The position numbers were made by a program, and so were the translations under genes. A stretch of DNA of 58,084 bases from a virus. The first letter of the stretch is position 1. Each line of letters opens with the position of its first letter. The stretch spans positions 1-58,084 of the IMG/VR virus record IMGVR_UViG_3300032116_000040. One strand, 5' to 3'. Below, one piece after another: positions 23,427 to 30,740 of this stretch. The notes below the pieces were generated by a model. That model was not told the DNA's origin, made no database searches, and saw nothing but the letters and a program-made list of their open reading frames with translations.

Positions 23427-24971
23427 TTATAAGTTACTTACACCAACTCCCTCTGCTAGTGAACCAGAATAATAGTAGGATTCTGGTTGGTATTCTAATA
23501 TTTCTACATACACACTAGAATCAGTTAAACCTGGTAATTCATTATAGTTATTTAAAGGTTCTATTGTTAATGCTCCGATAGCCGATATTGTTACTGGGAA
23601 GAAATCTATGTTAGTTTCTGCTGTAACAGCTCTTTTAATTATTAGATTTTTCTGAACTAATGTTGGTATAGAATTATCATAATCACTTACATCATATCCT
23701 GGGGTAAGTTTTATATGTGTTGGATACCAAGGTCTTGCTGTAGCCAATTTAGCTTCATAATAAACATTTGTACCATCAAGTTCAGATGACCAATAAACCG
23801 TTGCTCCTAATGAATTTTCTAAAACATCTGTGTAAATTATTTCAACAGTTTCTGGAAGATATGGTACAGGAATACTGCCGTTAAGATAAACGGTCCATGC
23901 ACCTTCTCCAGCATTACCTTTTGCCTCCCAAGTAGCAAATGATGAATCACCTCCAGGTAGTATTGAAGCATTAAATATAGGATCTGAATTATTATAAAGA
24001 GTTTCTCTTAAGTTTTGAGCTAACCAGATTTGAGTATCTATTTTAACTGTAACATATACAGTACCATCATTACCTGTATATGGATCAAGTGAACTGGTAT
24101 CTGAAGTATCTCCATCATTAAGAAGAAGTTCTCCAGCTGTTGCTTCTCTTACTAAACGTACTGACGCACCAGCTGTTTTTAGATTTGGATAACTACTTAA
24201 AGCAGAATTTGAACTAGCCATTGTATAATTAAATGCGCTGTCTGTACTGCTCACTGTACTACTCCACCAGAAACCGTTGCTACCTATGAAGTTGAAAGGT
24301 CCATTGTTGTTGCGGAAGCCCCCAGGCAAGCCTGAAAAATTATAATCATCAGTTCCTCCACCATTATTTAACCATCCGTAATATGCAGGAGGATTTCCTT
24401 TTAGGTTACTTTTTAATTTACCGCCTGCTACACTACTTCCACCTGCAAATGTTGCTAATGTATCCCAATCTGTATTACTAGGAACTCTCCATAGATTAGG
24501 TGCAACAAGTCCGGTGCCACCATCTGGATTAGCTAATCCTCTAGCATCATCTACTGCAAACCAGTTATAAAGATATCCGTAACCAGGCCAGTCTACATCA
24601 CCAGCAGTTAACTTAGCTCTATAAGCTTTGTATGGTATTTCTGGTTTTAATGTTATGAGTGAAAGATAAGGATTAGGATTCGTTACCGTAACCAAAGAGG
24701 ATGGACCAATTTCGATATTTGGAACATATTGCCCATTTACTCTAACTCCTGTTGTAATAAAAAGTTGGGATTCAGTAGGATTAAGTTGCGATCCACCAAT
24801 ATTGCTCCCCACAATATTTAAAAGTTCAGTTTGCGGCCCTGTAATTAGACTATTGTTAACTTTTATTTGAAGATTTTGCTGTGCTAAGCTTTCTAAATAT
24901 TCTAAGTTTTCGTCCATCTCTTGGATGGTAAGTTTTGATCCTTTTCCTTGTCGAGTAGTTAAATTAGGCAT
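23427..24971 (-). CDS. Tail adhesin with FISUMP / C-type-lectin-like domain
   Basis: 514 residues. The N-terminus (TTRQGKGSKLTIQEMDENLE) is like fibre attachment modules. Residues about 130-280 carry the FISUMP pattern: GYLYNWFAVDDARGL, LWRVPSNTDWDTLATFAGG, YNFSGLPGGFRN, NGFWWSST and GASVRLVRE. This domain has a C-type-lectin-like fold related to those used for receptor binding and to the variable proteins of diversity-generating retroelements. A second module starts near DTQIWLAQNLRET, a FISUMP-type opening. Likely receptor-binding protein. Late element at 24989-24998. No reverse transcriptase is seen in the window. Confidence 0.82.
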   Translation of the reverse strand: MPNLTTRQGKGSKLTIQEMDENLEYLESLAQQNLQIKVNNSLITGPQTELLNIVGSNIGGSQLNPTESQLFITTGVRVNGQYVPNIEIGPSSLVTVTNPNPYLSLITLKPEIPYKAYRAKLTAGDVDWPGYGYLYNWFAVDDARGLANPDGGTGLVAPNLWRVPSNTDWDTLATFAGGSSVAGGKLKSNLKGNPPAYYGWLNNGGGTDDYNFSGLPGGFRNNNGPFNFIGSNGFWWSSTVSSTDSAFNYTMASSNSALSSYPNLKTAGASVRLVREATAGELLLNDGDTSDTSSLDPYTGNDGTVYVTVKIDTQIWLAQNLRETLYNNSDPIFNASILPGGDSSFATWEAKGNAGEGAWTVYLNGSIPVPYLPETVEIIYTDVLENSLGATVYWSSELDGTNVYYEAKLATARPWYPTHIKLTPGYDVSDYDNSIPTLVQKNLIIKRAVTAETNIDFFPVTISAIGALTIEPLNNYNELPGLTDSSVYVEILEYQPESYYYSGSLAEGVGVSNL

Positions 24972-24988
24972 AGTTAACTCTTTTTTTA

Positions 24989-24998
24989 GTTATTTATC
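24989..24998 (-). promoter_or_regulatory. Putative late promoter GATAAATAAC
   Basis: On the (-) strand GATAAATAAC lies 18 nt before the adhesin ATG and would drive the four-gene fibre operon. Confidence 0.65.
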
Positions 24999-25043
24999 TA
25001 AAACTTAGTCCTAATTTAATGTATAAAAATAAAAAAATAAAGT

Positions 25044-25913
25044 ATGGTAATATATCAAGCCAGCTCATTTGCTGGAGTTTACGAAGAGGCTCTCCATGAC
25101 TTAATGAAGTATCCTGAATACGTGACCCAGCCTAGAGACATGAAGATCAATGAGATGTGTGATGTTGCACTAGTCATTGAGAACCCACTCTCTTGTCTCT
25201 ACGAAAATGAGTTTAGATCTTCTCAATTCAAGTATATTGCTGCCGAGTTTATGTGGTATTTTATGGGTAGAAATGATGTCGAATACATCGCAAAATACGC
25301 AAAGTTTTGGGAATCCATCAAAAACGATGATGATACCGTAAACTCTTCCTATGGATACCTTCTCTTTAATAATCCTAATGAGCATGGGTTAACCCAATAT
25401 CAATGGGCACTAGAATCTTTACTTAAAGATAAGGATTCACGACAAGCGATCCTGCACTTTAACTTGCCTACTCACCAGCGTCATGGAAACAAGGATTTTG
25501 TGTGCACAGTTTATGGAATATTCCAGATCAGAGATAATAAGTTAAATTTTACGATTCACATGCGCAGCAATGACGTAATCTTAGGACTACCTACAGATAT
25601 TGCATTCTTTGCTGTGCTGCAGTCGCAGATGTTATATCACCTAAAATGGCACGGTGGAGCAGAATATCAAGAATTAGAGCTAGGCACCTATACTCACATT
25701 GCAAACTCATTTCACATTTACGAAAGACATTTTGAATTAGCAAATAGGATGATAACTCGAAAGTTTGTGCCAATTGAAATTCCAAAGGTCGATCAAAGCC
25801 TAATCGTAAGAACCGGAGAAACGAGTGCTTCCTTTGCTGCGCTATTCAACGATCCAAATATCCCAACAAGCGATCCTCTTTTTGCGTGGATTCAAAAAAA
25901 CATTAAGTCATGA
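25044..25913 (+). CDS. 42: dCMP hydroxymethylase-like enzyme (thymidylate synthase superfamily, gp42 type)
   Basis: 289 residues. The catalytic Cys is C154 in DFVCTVYGIFQIRD, close to T4 gp42 (DFMCTNTVQYLIRD). The following block MRSNDVILGLPTDIAFFAVL has Asp185 where thymidylate synthases have Asn in the GLPFNIASY motif; that Asn-to-Asp change is what lets T4 gp42 bind cytosine instead of uracil. Together with a gp56-like dCTPase and dCMP deaminase nearby, this suggests synthesis of 5-hydroxymethyl-dCMP. Thymidylate synthase is the alternative, but the Asp argues against it. The stop overlaps the next gene by 4 nt. Confidence 0.78.
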   Translation: MVIYQASSFAGVYEEALHDLMKYPEYVTQPRDMKINEMCDVALVIENPLSCLYENEFRSSQFKYIAAEFMWYFMGRNDVEYIAKYAKFWESIKNDDDTVNSSYGYLLFNNPNEHGLTQYQWALESLLKDKDSRQAILHFNLPTHQRHGNKDFVCTVYGIFQIRDNKLNFTIHMRSNDVILGLPTDIAFFAVLQSQMLYHLKWHGGAEYQELELGTYTHIANSFHIYERHFELANRMITRKFVPIEIPKVDQSLIVRTGETSASFAALFNDPNIPTSDPLFAWIQKNIKS

Positions 25914-26122
25914 AAAAAGCAATTATTTTAATAATTTCAACCGTACTTAAGCTCTTAATACTCTCATTACTCTGTAATCTAGTGTATGATTGGAATGATC
26001 TAAATAAGGTCTTTGGACCGACCATATCTTACTCACAATGGGTGGGAATTATCGTAATTATAAATAGCATCGTGCCAAATGGCATAACTAATAGTTCAAA
26101 GGATGACAAACAAGGATCTTAA
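25910..26122 (+). CDS. Small membrane protein
   Basis: 70 residues. Two hydrophobic segments are visible: IILIISTVLKLLILSLLCNLV (residues about 5-25) and WVGIIVIINSIVP (about 44-57), the second shorter, followed by a polar tail. The ATG overlaps the gp42-like stop (ATGA) and its stop overlaps the dCMP deaminase start, so it is embedded in the nucleotide-metabolism operon. No family assigned. Confidence 0.6.
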   Translation: MKKAIILIISTVLKLLILSLLCNLVYDWNDLNKVFGPTISYSQWVGIIVIINSIVPNGITNSSKDDKQGS

Positions 26123-26522
26123 ATATCACGTGACCTATCTAAAGATGGCGACCGAATGGTCCAATCTTTCTTGCTGTAAGCGTAAAAAAGTAGGGGCTCT
26201 AATCGTTAGGGACGGGACCATTATTTCAGACGGATTTAATGGAACTCCAAAGAGCTTTCCAAACGATTGTGAAGACGCAAACGGTGATACTCACTGGTAT
26301 GTTCTACACGCTGAAGCAAATGCGATGATGAAAGTTGCTCGATCTACCCAAAGTACCGAAGGAGCAACATTATACGTTACCTATTCTCCCTGCAAGGAAT
26401 GCTCAAAGCTGATCATTCAGGCTGGAATAAAACTAGTAATATATCGGGAAGAGTACAGAGATACCTCTGGCATCAAGATACTACGAGCTGCCGGTGTAGA
26501 TATAGTAAAATTAGACTTTTAA
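26103..26522 (+). CDS. cd: dCMP deaminase
   Basis: 139 residues. Zinc-dependent cytidine/deoxycytidylate deaminase: HAEANAMMK supplies the His ligand and catalytic Glu, and SPCKECSKLI supplies the two Cys ligands (PCxxC). The N-terminus (ATEWSNLSCCKRKKVGALIVRDG) is typical of the family. It makes dUMP from dCMP for thymidine synthesis. Adjacent to the gp42-like gene, so dCMP is partitioned between hydroxymethylation and deamination. It overlaps the membrane-protein gene by 20 nt. Confidence 0.9.
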   Translation: MTNKDLKYHVTYLKMATEWSNLSCCKRKKVGALIVRDGTIISDGFNGTPKSFPNDCEDANGDTHWYVLHAEANAMMKVARSTQSTEGATLYVTYSPCKECSKLIIQAGIKLVIYREEYRDTSGIKILRAAGVDIVKLDF

Positions 26523-26523
26523 T

Positions 26524-26922
26524 ATGGAGAAGAGAAATATCGAAGTCGTTTTTGTTAAGGACTATAAAAGCTTTATTTTAGCCTTTAATAAAAAGGACAA
26601 AAGTGACTATATTTTAAATGTTAGTAAGCTATTAAAGGATAAGTTTAGCACAAAGTTTTTAGTACCAAATAAGGTGCAGTCCTTTCTCCTAAACTACGAA
26701 ATTAAAAAGTTATTAGACAAGGCAATATCCGTTAAGAATGAAAAATACTCACGGATAATTTATCTAAACTCAAATCTTTCAGCAACTTCCGTTCTTAACA
26801 CAATCGATTTTATCACAAACGAATATTCTGAGTTTAGCTTTAAATATCGACTAATCCACTTAAAAAATGATCCAGATCCGATCGAAATATCCGATTCTGA
26901 ACTAAATAAGCTAACTATATAG
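26524..26922 (+). CDS. Unknown 132-residue protein after dCMP deaminase
   Basis: Not recognised. Lys/Asn/Ser-rich, with alternating helices and strands (YSRIIYLNSNLSATSVLNTI; SFKYRLIHLKNDPDP). It starts 1 nt after the deaminase stop and ends before a strong bidirectional terminator, so it is the last gene of the operon. The IIYLNSNLS...FKYRLIHLK pattern resembles part of a nucleotide-binding alpha/beta fold but no P-loop is present. Confidence 0.6.
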   Translation: MEKRNIEVVFVKDYKSFILAFNKKDKSDYILNVSKLLKDKFSTKFLVPNKVQSFLLNYEIKKLLDKAISVKNEKYSRIIYLNSNLSATSVLNTIDFITNEYSEFSFKYRLIHLKNDPDPIEISDSELNKLTI

Positions 26923-26924
26923 CA

Positions 26925-26956
26925 TAAAAAAACCTCATATTAATATGAGGTTTTTT
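26925..26956. terminator. Bidirectional terminator between the nucleotide operon and the (-) tail operon
   Basis: Near-perfect palindrome AAAAAACCTCATAT-TA-ATATGAGGTTTTTT, flanked by A/T runs on both strands. Confidence 0.9.
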
Positions 26957-26981
26957 AATATCTGTAGGGAATTTACATCAT

Positions 26982-27842
26982 CTAATCAGAATCTCCACAT
27001 TCACTACAAGAGCCATTAGGATTTCCATCCGCGTCATAACTATCAGATTCTATTTCTTCTTCCTGATTTGCCTCTAACTCTTTTACCCAGTCTGGAATTT
27101 CTCCAAATGGACTTTCGTCAGGATTTGAACCAAAGCTCTCTTCTTCATCAAAGACTTCGCCCTGTTCAAACCTTCTTAGCTTGTCCTCAATCTGGCGTAT
27201 GTCTGAAAATGTTCTATTTGATTGGGTTGCTTCTGCTCTATATTCTTCATCTTCAAGATCTTCTTCAAATGATTCCCATAGTGTTCGGTTTTCCATAAGA
27301 GCTATTTTAATATCCTCTAAGTGCTTATTTTTAAAATCATCCCATTCCTCATCAGTCATGTTTCTTTTAAAATAAAACACAGTTTCTTTATCTTGTGCCG
27401 ATTTATCCCACGCTTCATCCCAATATGAAAATTCATGGTCTGGATAATTAGTATCCTCCCCTCTCATTTCATCTTCAAAATCTTCGTTAACAAATCTTTG
27501 AAAGGATGAATAAGCCTTTCCTTCCTCTACTGGTTCTAGTTCAACTACTGGAATTCCTGTATGATAAGGGTCTGCATAAGTAAAAGGTTTCTTTTTCTCC
27601 TGCTTATATACTAAATCATGAGTCATTGCTTTATAGGTAGGATCGTATACCGGATGAGAAAATGCAGGATCCCTTTCAACAGTTCTTCTGAAATCTCCCA
27701 GTTTTGGATTTTTATTTTTTAAAGTACCTTTTGCATCTCTTAATTCAATCGCAGAGTTAGGTCCACCGAATCCAGGTTTTTTAAGATTCATGTAATTATC
27801 GAAATTTAGGATATCTCGACGATGTGTATCAAACATTTCCAT
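26982..27842 (-). CDS. Acidic virion-associated protein of unknown function
   Basis: 286 residues, highly acidic in the second half (EDLEDEEYRAEA; EEEIESDSYDADG) and ending with a CxxC (CSECGDSD). An internal stretch YSSFQRFVNEDF (111-122) resembles the capsid-targeting leaders at the other end of the window. It lies 16 nt after the tail tube gene with no intervening promoter, so it should be expressed late with gp19. Possible scaffold, chaperone or internal protein; no family recognised. Confidence 0.65.
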   Translation of the reverse strand: MEMFDTHRRDILNFDNYMNLKKPGFGGPNSAIELRDAKGTLKNKNPKLGDFRRTVERDPAFSHPVYDPTYKAMTHDLVYKQEKKKPFTYADPYHTGIPVVELEPVEEGKAYSSFQRFVNEDFEDEMRGEDTNYPDHEFSYWDEAWDKSAQDKETVFYFKRNMTDEEWDDFKNKHLEDIKIALMENRTLWESFEEDLEDEEYRAEATQSNRTFSDIRQIEDKLRRFEQGEVFDEEESFGSNPDESPFGEIPDWVKELEANQEEEIESDSYDADGNPNGSCSECGDSD

Positions 27843-27858
27843 CTTTATTTCGATTTTT

Positions 27859-28434
27859 TTATACGTTTATTTGACCTATTCGCGTTTCAGTCCACCAATC
27901 CGCTCTGTATTTCATAGTAACCTCATATATTTCGTTTGCCGTGTAGTTAAGCGAAATTGCATTAATTCCTCCGTTTGGAATCAAGGATTGAAAGGACCAC
28001 TCTCTAAAGATCTCACCAGTCTTGTTTGCCACGTGAACCGACATTGAACCTGTATAGTCTCTCTTTAATCCTTGGCTACCCGTTAACGGATTGTATACTA
28101 TATCGTTCCATGCTCTAAGAACATTATACACATAAGCGTTATTTTCCTCATTTAAGTTGACAGTAAATGTCAAAGTTAAATCAGCAGTCGTTGTGTCTGG
28201 AACCGCTCCTGCATAGGATCTAGTTGCAAACTTGTATTTTTGTTCAACTAGTGTTCCAGCAGAATTGATTTCAGGTATGCCTTCTAATTTTGTTACGTGT
28301 TCTACTAGAAGAGCTACTTCTGGTCCAGTGATTACCGCCGGTGGCGTTAAAATCACCTCAAACTGGTTTTGAAATACCGGTTCATAGTAATTGGTCGCCG
28401 CTGTCGAGTTTGTCCAATATGGTAAACCTGCCAT
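27859..28434 (-). CDS. 19: Tail tube protein gp19
   Basis: 191 residues (T4 gp19 163). Forms the inner tail tube. The sequence has the family pattern FQNQFEVILTPP near the N-terminus, VTKLEGIPEIN, the YKFATRSYAGAVPDTT loop, LTFTVNLNEENNAYVYNVLRAW and a C-terminal ISLNYTANEIYEVTMKYRADWW. A late element is at 28453-28462. Confidence 0.9.
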   Translation of the reverse strand: MAGLPYWTNSTAATNYYEPVFQNQFEVILTPPAVITGPEVALLVEHVTKLEGIPEINSAGTLVEQKYKFATRSYAGAVPDTTTADLTLTFTVNLNEENNAYVYNVLRAWNDIVYNPLTGSQGLKRDYTGSMSVHVANKTGEIFREWSFQSLIPNGGINAISLNYTANEIYEVTMKYRADWWTETRIGQINV

Positions 28435-28452
28435 TGTTTATAGATTATTTTA

Positions 28453-28462
28453 GTTATTTATT
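28453..28462 (-). promoter_or_regulatory. Putative late promoter AATAAATAAC of gp19
   Basis: On the (-) strand AATAAATAAC lies 19 nt before the tube-protein ATG; the first base differs from the G of the consensus. Confidence 0.55.
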
Positions 28463-28465
28463 TAG

Positions 28466-29572
28466 TTATGGATTAATATTTTTATTGTCCATTCTTGGTA
28501 CGGTAGTTTTTTCTTGCGGTTCATCAGTGCCTTCCGGCTCTTCTCCTTCCTCAGTGTCAATTATTTCAGAAGTTGGAGCCTCTTCAATGTTAAACAAGTT
28601 ATCAAAATCTATTTTTGATCTAATTGATACTTGTGATGATCTGTTAGAATAATTATCTATCAGTACTTTATTTCCTCTGAACTCCAAGACCAATGATGGT
28701 AAAATTGTTCTAAATATAAGTTCATTAATGTTTTCAATCGGATCGTATACTAGAATTTCTGATATTTTAGGATCGGTCGAATTGTCTATCGTAATTGATT
28801 CTTTTCCAGAAACTTTTACCTTAAATCCATTCCAGCTATTTATTGCCTTTCCGTCTAGCGTATCCACCATACCAGTTGACAACTTAAGAGTCACGTTTGG
28901 TGCTCCAGTGTCTAGCCCGCTAGTCGATACTTCTCTTAATACTATTCGATCTACCGTGAATCGAACCTCATATCTAGTGTTTTTAAAATATTTTTCGTTG
29001 ATTGCTTTTATCTGAGCCGATGTTAATTTTGTCGTAAATAGGACCTCATCCAATTTTCCACCAGTTGCTGGCGGAAGCTGTTTTGGCGGTTCGGGCAATC
29101 GTTTTTGGCCTTGTCCTAGTAGCTTTGGTGAAGGTGCTTCAGGTAGACCAAGCGGCTCAGCTGGACCTGAAGGCAATAGGTTATTCCAATCGTCATCAGT
29201 GATATCTGATTCGATTGGTTTCGGTAACTCTAATTGTTCGGGTTTATTTTCAACTGGGATTCCATCCATTTCCTTTGCATAATCTGGATTTATGATCCTC
29301 TTGATGGCTTCGCTTGCAAGCTCAAACTTTCTCTTAAGCAGGTTTACCTCGCTTAGCGTAACATAGGTTAGCGTGGCATAGCCTTCCTCAAATTTCATGT
29401 CTGGAAAAACATCTATCTGGTGTAACCAACCTCGAATATTTTTTTGATCAAGAGCGGTCTCGCCATCAATTATTGACCATGATAGATCATAGTTTAAGAT
29501 GGCTTGAAAGATGAAACCGCCGTCCTTTGCGCTAGCTTCATCCGAGTACGCTTTTTCAAAAATCTTATCCAT
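28466..29572 (-). CDS. Virion protein of unknown function with Pro-rich linker
   Basis: 368 residues. N-terminal domain to about residue 110 (GGFIFQAILNYDLSWSIID; GYATLTYVTLSEVNLLKRKF), then a Pro/Leu linker (LPSGPAEPLGLPEAPSPK, LPEPPKQLPPATGG), then a beta-rich C-terminal domain (RYEVRFTVDRIVLREVSTSG) and an acidic tail. Not recognised. It overlaps the upstream small gene by one base and is in the late operon headed by the promoter at 30090. Confidence 0.65.
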   Translation of the reverse strand: MDKIFEKAYSDEASAKDGGFIFQAILNYDLSWSIIDGETALDQKNIRGWLHQIDVFPDMKFEEGYATLTYVTLSEVNLLKRKFELASEAIKRIINPDYAKEMDGIPVENKPEQLELPKPIESDITDDDWNNLLPSGPAEPLGLPEAPSPKLLGQGQKRLPEPPKQLPPATGGKLDEVLFTTKLTSAQIKAINEKYFKNTRYEVRFTVDRIVLREVSTSGLDTGAPNVTLKLSTGMVDTLDGKAINSWNGFKVKVSGKESITIDNSTDPKISEILVYDPIENINELIFRTILPSLVLEFRGNKVLIDNYSNRSSQVSIRSKIDFDNLFNIEEAPTSEIIDTEEGEEPEGTDEPQEKTTVPRMDNKNINP

Positions 29573-29829
29573 TAGTCCTTTTTACTGTCTCGAGTACGTT
29601 TGTAATTCTTCCAAAGCTCGTTGTATATGTTGCAAGATGCTCCTAGAAAGTTAATGATACCGACGTATTTTTTCTTGTCCTCTCCGTCCATGTTCGCAAC
29701 CTTAACACCAATTTTCTTGGCATCATTGATCGTAAGCTCCTCGTCCTCGTCCTTTCCGACTAACTTTTTAAGGTCACCCTTCTTTTCTAGTAGAGCATAT
29801 TGCTCAAAGCTAGTGATTGCTCTGTTCAT
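29572..29829 (-). CDS. Small virion-type protein with leader-like N-terminus
   Basis: 85 residues. The start MNRAITSFEQYALLEKKGD fits the capsid-targeting pattern (aromatic pair then L-L-E), with a charged remainder (GKDEDEELTINDAKKIG) and a short hydrophobic helix (YVGIINFLGASCNIY). Second gene of the late operon 30073 to 28466. Function unknown. Confidence 0.6.
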   Translation of the reverse strand: MNRAITSFEQYALLEKKGDLKKLVGKDEDEELTINDAKKIGVKVANMDGEDKKKYVGIINFLGASCNIYNELWKNYKRTRDSKKD

Positions 29830-29836
29830 TGGATTT

Positions 29837-30073
29837 TTACTTTTTACCTTTACCTACGATGCTTTTATTCTTAGCAGTCGTCATGTAGTTCTTAGTATAC
29901 TTGTCGATTTGAGGAGTTCCTTTTCCTTTAACTGGACCTTCTACTAAGCCTTGGTTGATCTTCATTGAACCCGATCTATCGTTTGCACCAACGTTAGCTT
30001 TTCCACGGTATCCCGATTCAGCTTTCTTGAATGCTGCCATAAATTGGTTATAGTTCATAACTGGATTTGCCAT
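29837..30073 (-). CDS. Small basic virion-type protein
   Basis: 78 residues, Lys/Gly/Asn-rich and mostly disordered in appearance (SGYRGKANVGANDRSG; TTAKNKSIVGKGKK). The N-terminal MANPVMNYNQFMAAF resembles the leaders of internal proteins but no clear L/I-x-E site follows. First gene after the late element at 30090-30099. Not recognised. Confidence 0.6.
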   Translation of the reverse strand: MANPVMNYNQFMAAFKKAESGYRGKANVGANDRSGSMKINQGLVEGPVKGKGTPQIDKYTKNYMTTAKNKSIVGKGKK

Positions 30074-30089
30074 TACAATTTAATTTTTT

Positions 30090-30099
30090 ATTATTTATC
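30090..30099 (-). promoter_or_regulatory. Putative late promoter GATAAATAAT
   Basis: On the (-) strand GATAAATAAT lies 17 nt before the ATG at 30073. Confidence 0.65.
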
Positions 30100-30158
30100 T
30101 TTTTAAAATCAAAGAATTTATTGTATTATAGCCATATAAACAAATTAAAAGTTTTACC

Positions 30159-30710
30159 ATGAAAACAATCGTAGCCTTAGTCTTTACAATCCTTTCAATG
30201 GTTTGTATGTCCCAAGCAGAAAGAATAGAATCCTCTAAATTAGACTCTCTTATTTGGAAAAAAATAAATGAATATCGGGTCTCAAAGGGAGCAGAGCCGT
30301 TCCGTGTCTTTGAAGATTCTTTAATGCGAAAGTTTTCCACCAGAGTAGCCTATCGAAACATAGGTAAGCAGTTGACTTCTCATTCAGATAGCGTCGGTTA
30401 TTGGAACAATGCTGAGTGCCTCTATACCTTAACTTCTTCTGGATCTGGAAACAGCCCAATAATTAAGGAGATCTATCAGGCAAATTATGAATACCTTGCG
30501 GAAAAGACTGTGCAGTCTTGGATCCATTCTCCAAAACATGAACGCGCTATTTCTAGACCCGATTATGATGTAGCAACAATAGTTTCAATCATTATAGTGG
30601 ATCCAAAAAATAACGAGATACGATTAGATGCCACCTATCACGCTCTAGATAAAAATCACACCACATTTAACGGATACGTTTATCCAGTAACAAAAAAAGG
30701 GAATCGATAA
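30159..30710 (+). CDS. Secreted CAP/SCP-superfamily protein
   Basis: 183 residues. A signal peptide is clear: MKTIVALVFTILSMVCMSQA, with a likely signal-peptidase I site after SQA20. The mature part has CAP-domain features: IWKKINEYRVSKGAEPFRV, a His in LTSHSDSVG, the NAECLYT Glu, and TVQSWIHSPKHERAISRPDYD, which matches the HSPxHxxxxxxP signature region. CAP proteins are secreted; their bacterial roles are diverse. It is a single (+) gene between two late (-) operons, with its own terminator, so it looks like an added cargo gene. Role unknown. Confidence 0.78.
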   Translation: MKTIVALVFTILSMVCMSQAERIESSKLDSLIWKKINEYRVSKGAEPFRVFEDSLMRKFSTRVAYRNIGKQLTSHSDSVGYWNNAECLYTLTSSGSGNSPIIKEIYQANYEYLAEKTVQSWIHSPKHERAISRPDYDVATIVSIIIVDPKNNEIRLDATYHALDKNHTTFNGYVYPVTKKGNR

Positions 30711-30723
30711 GATTCCCTTTTAA
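30696..30723. terminator. Terminator overlapping the end of the CAP gene
   Basis: Stem AAAGGGAATC / GATTCCCTTT; the CAP stop codon lies in its loop. A and T runs on both sides suggest it also ends the convergent (-) gene at 30741. Confidence 0.85.
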
Positions 30724-30740
30724 ATTTAATCATTGAATTT

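Noticed and set aside
23427-24971. Diversity-generating retroelement
   Set aside because: No reverse transcriptase or template repeat recognised within the window; only the fold of the adhesin is suggestive.
25044-25913. Thymidylate synthase call for the gp42-like gene
   Set aside because: Asp185 replaces the Asn that contacts uracil, and flanking sequence is nearer to T4 gp42.
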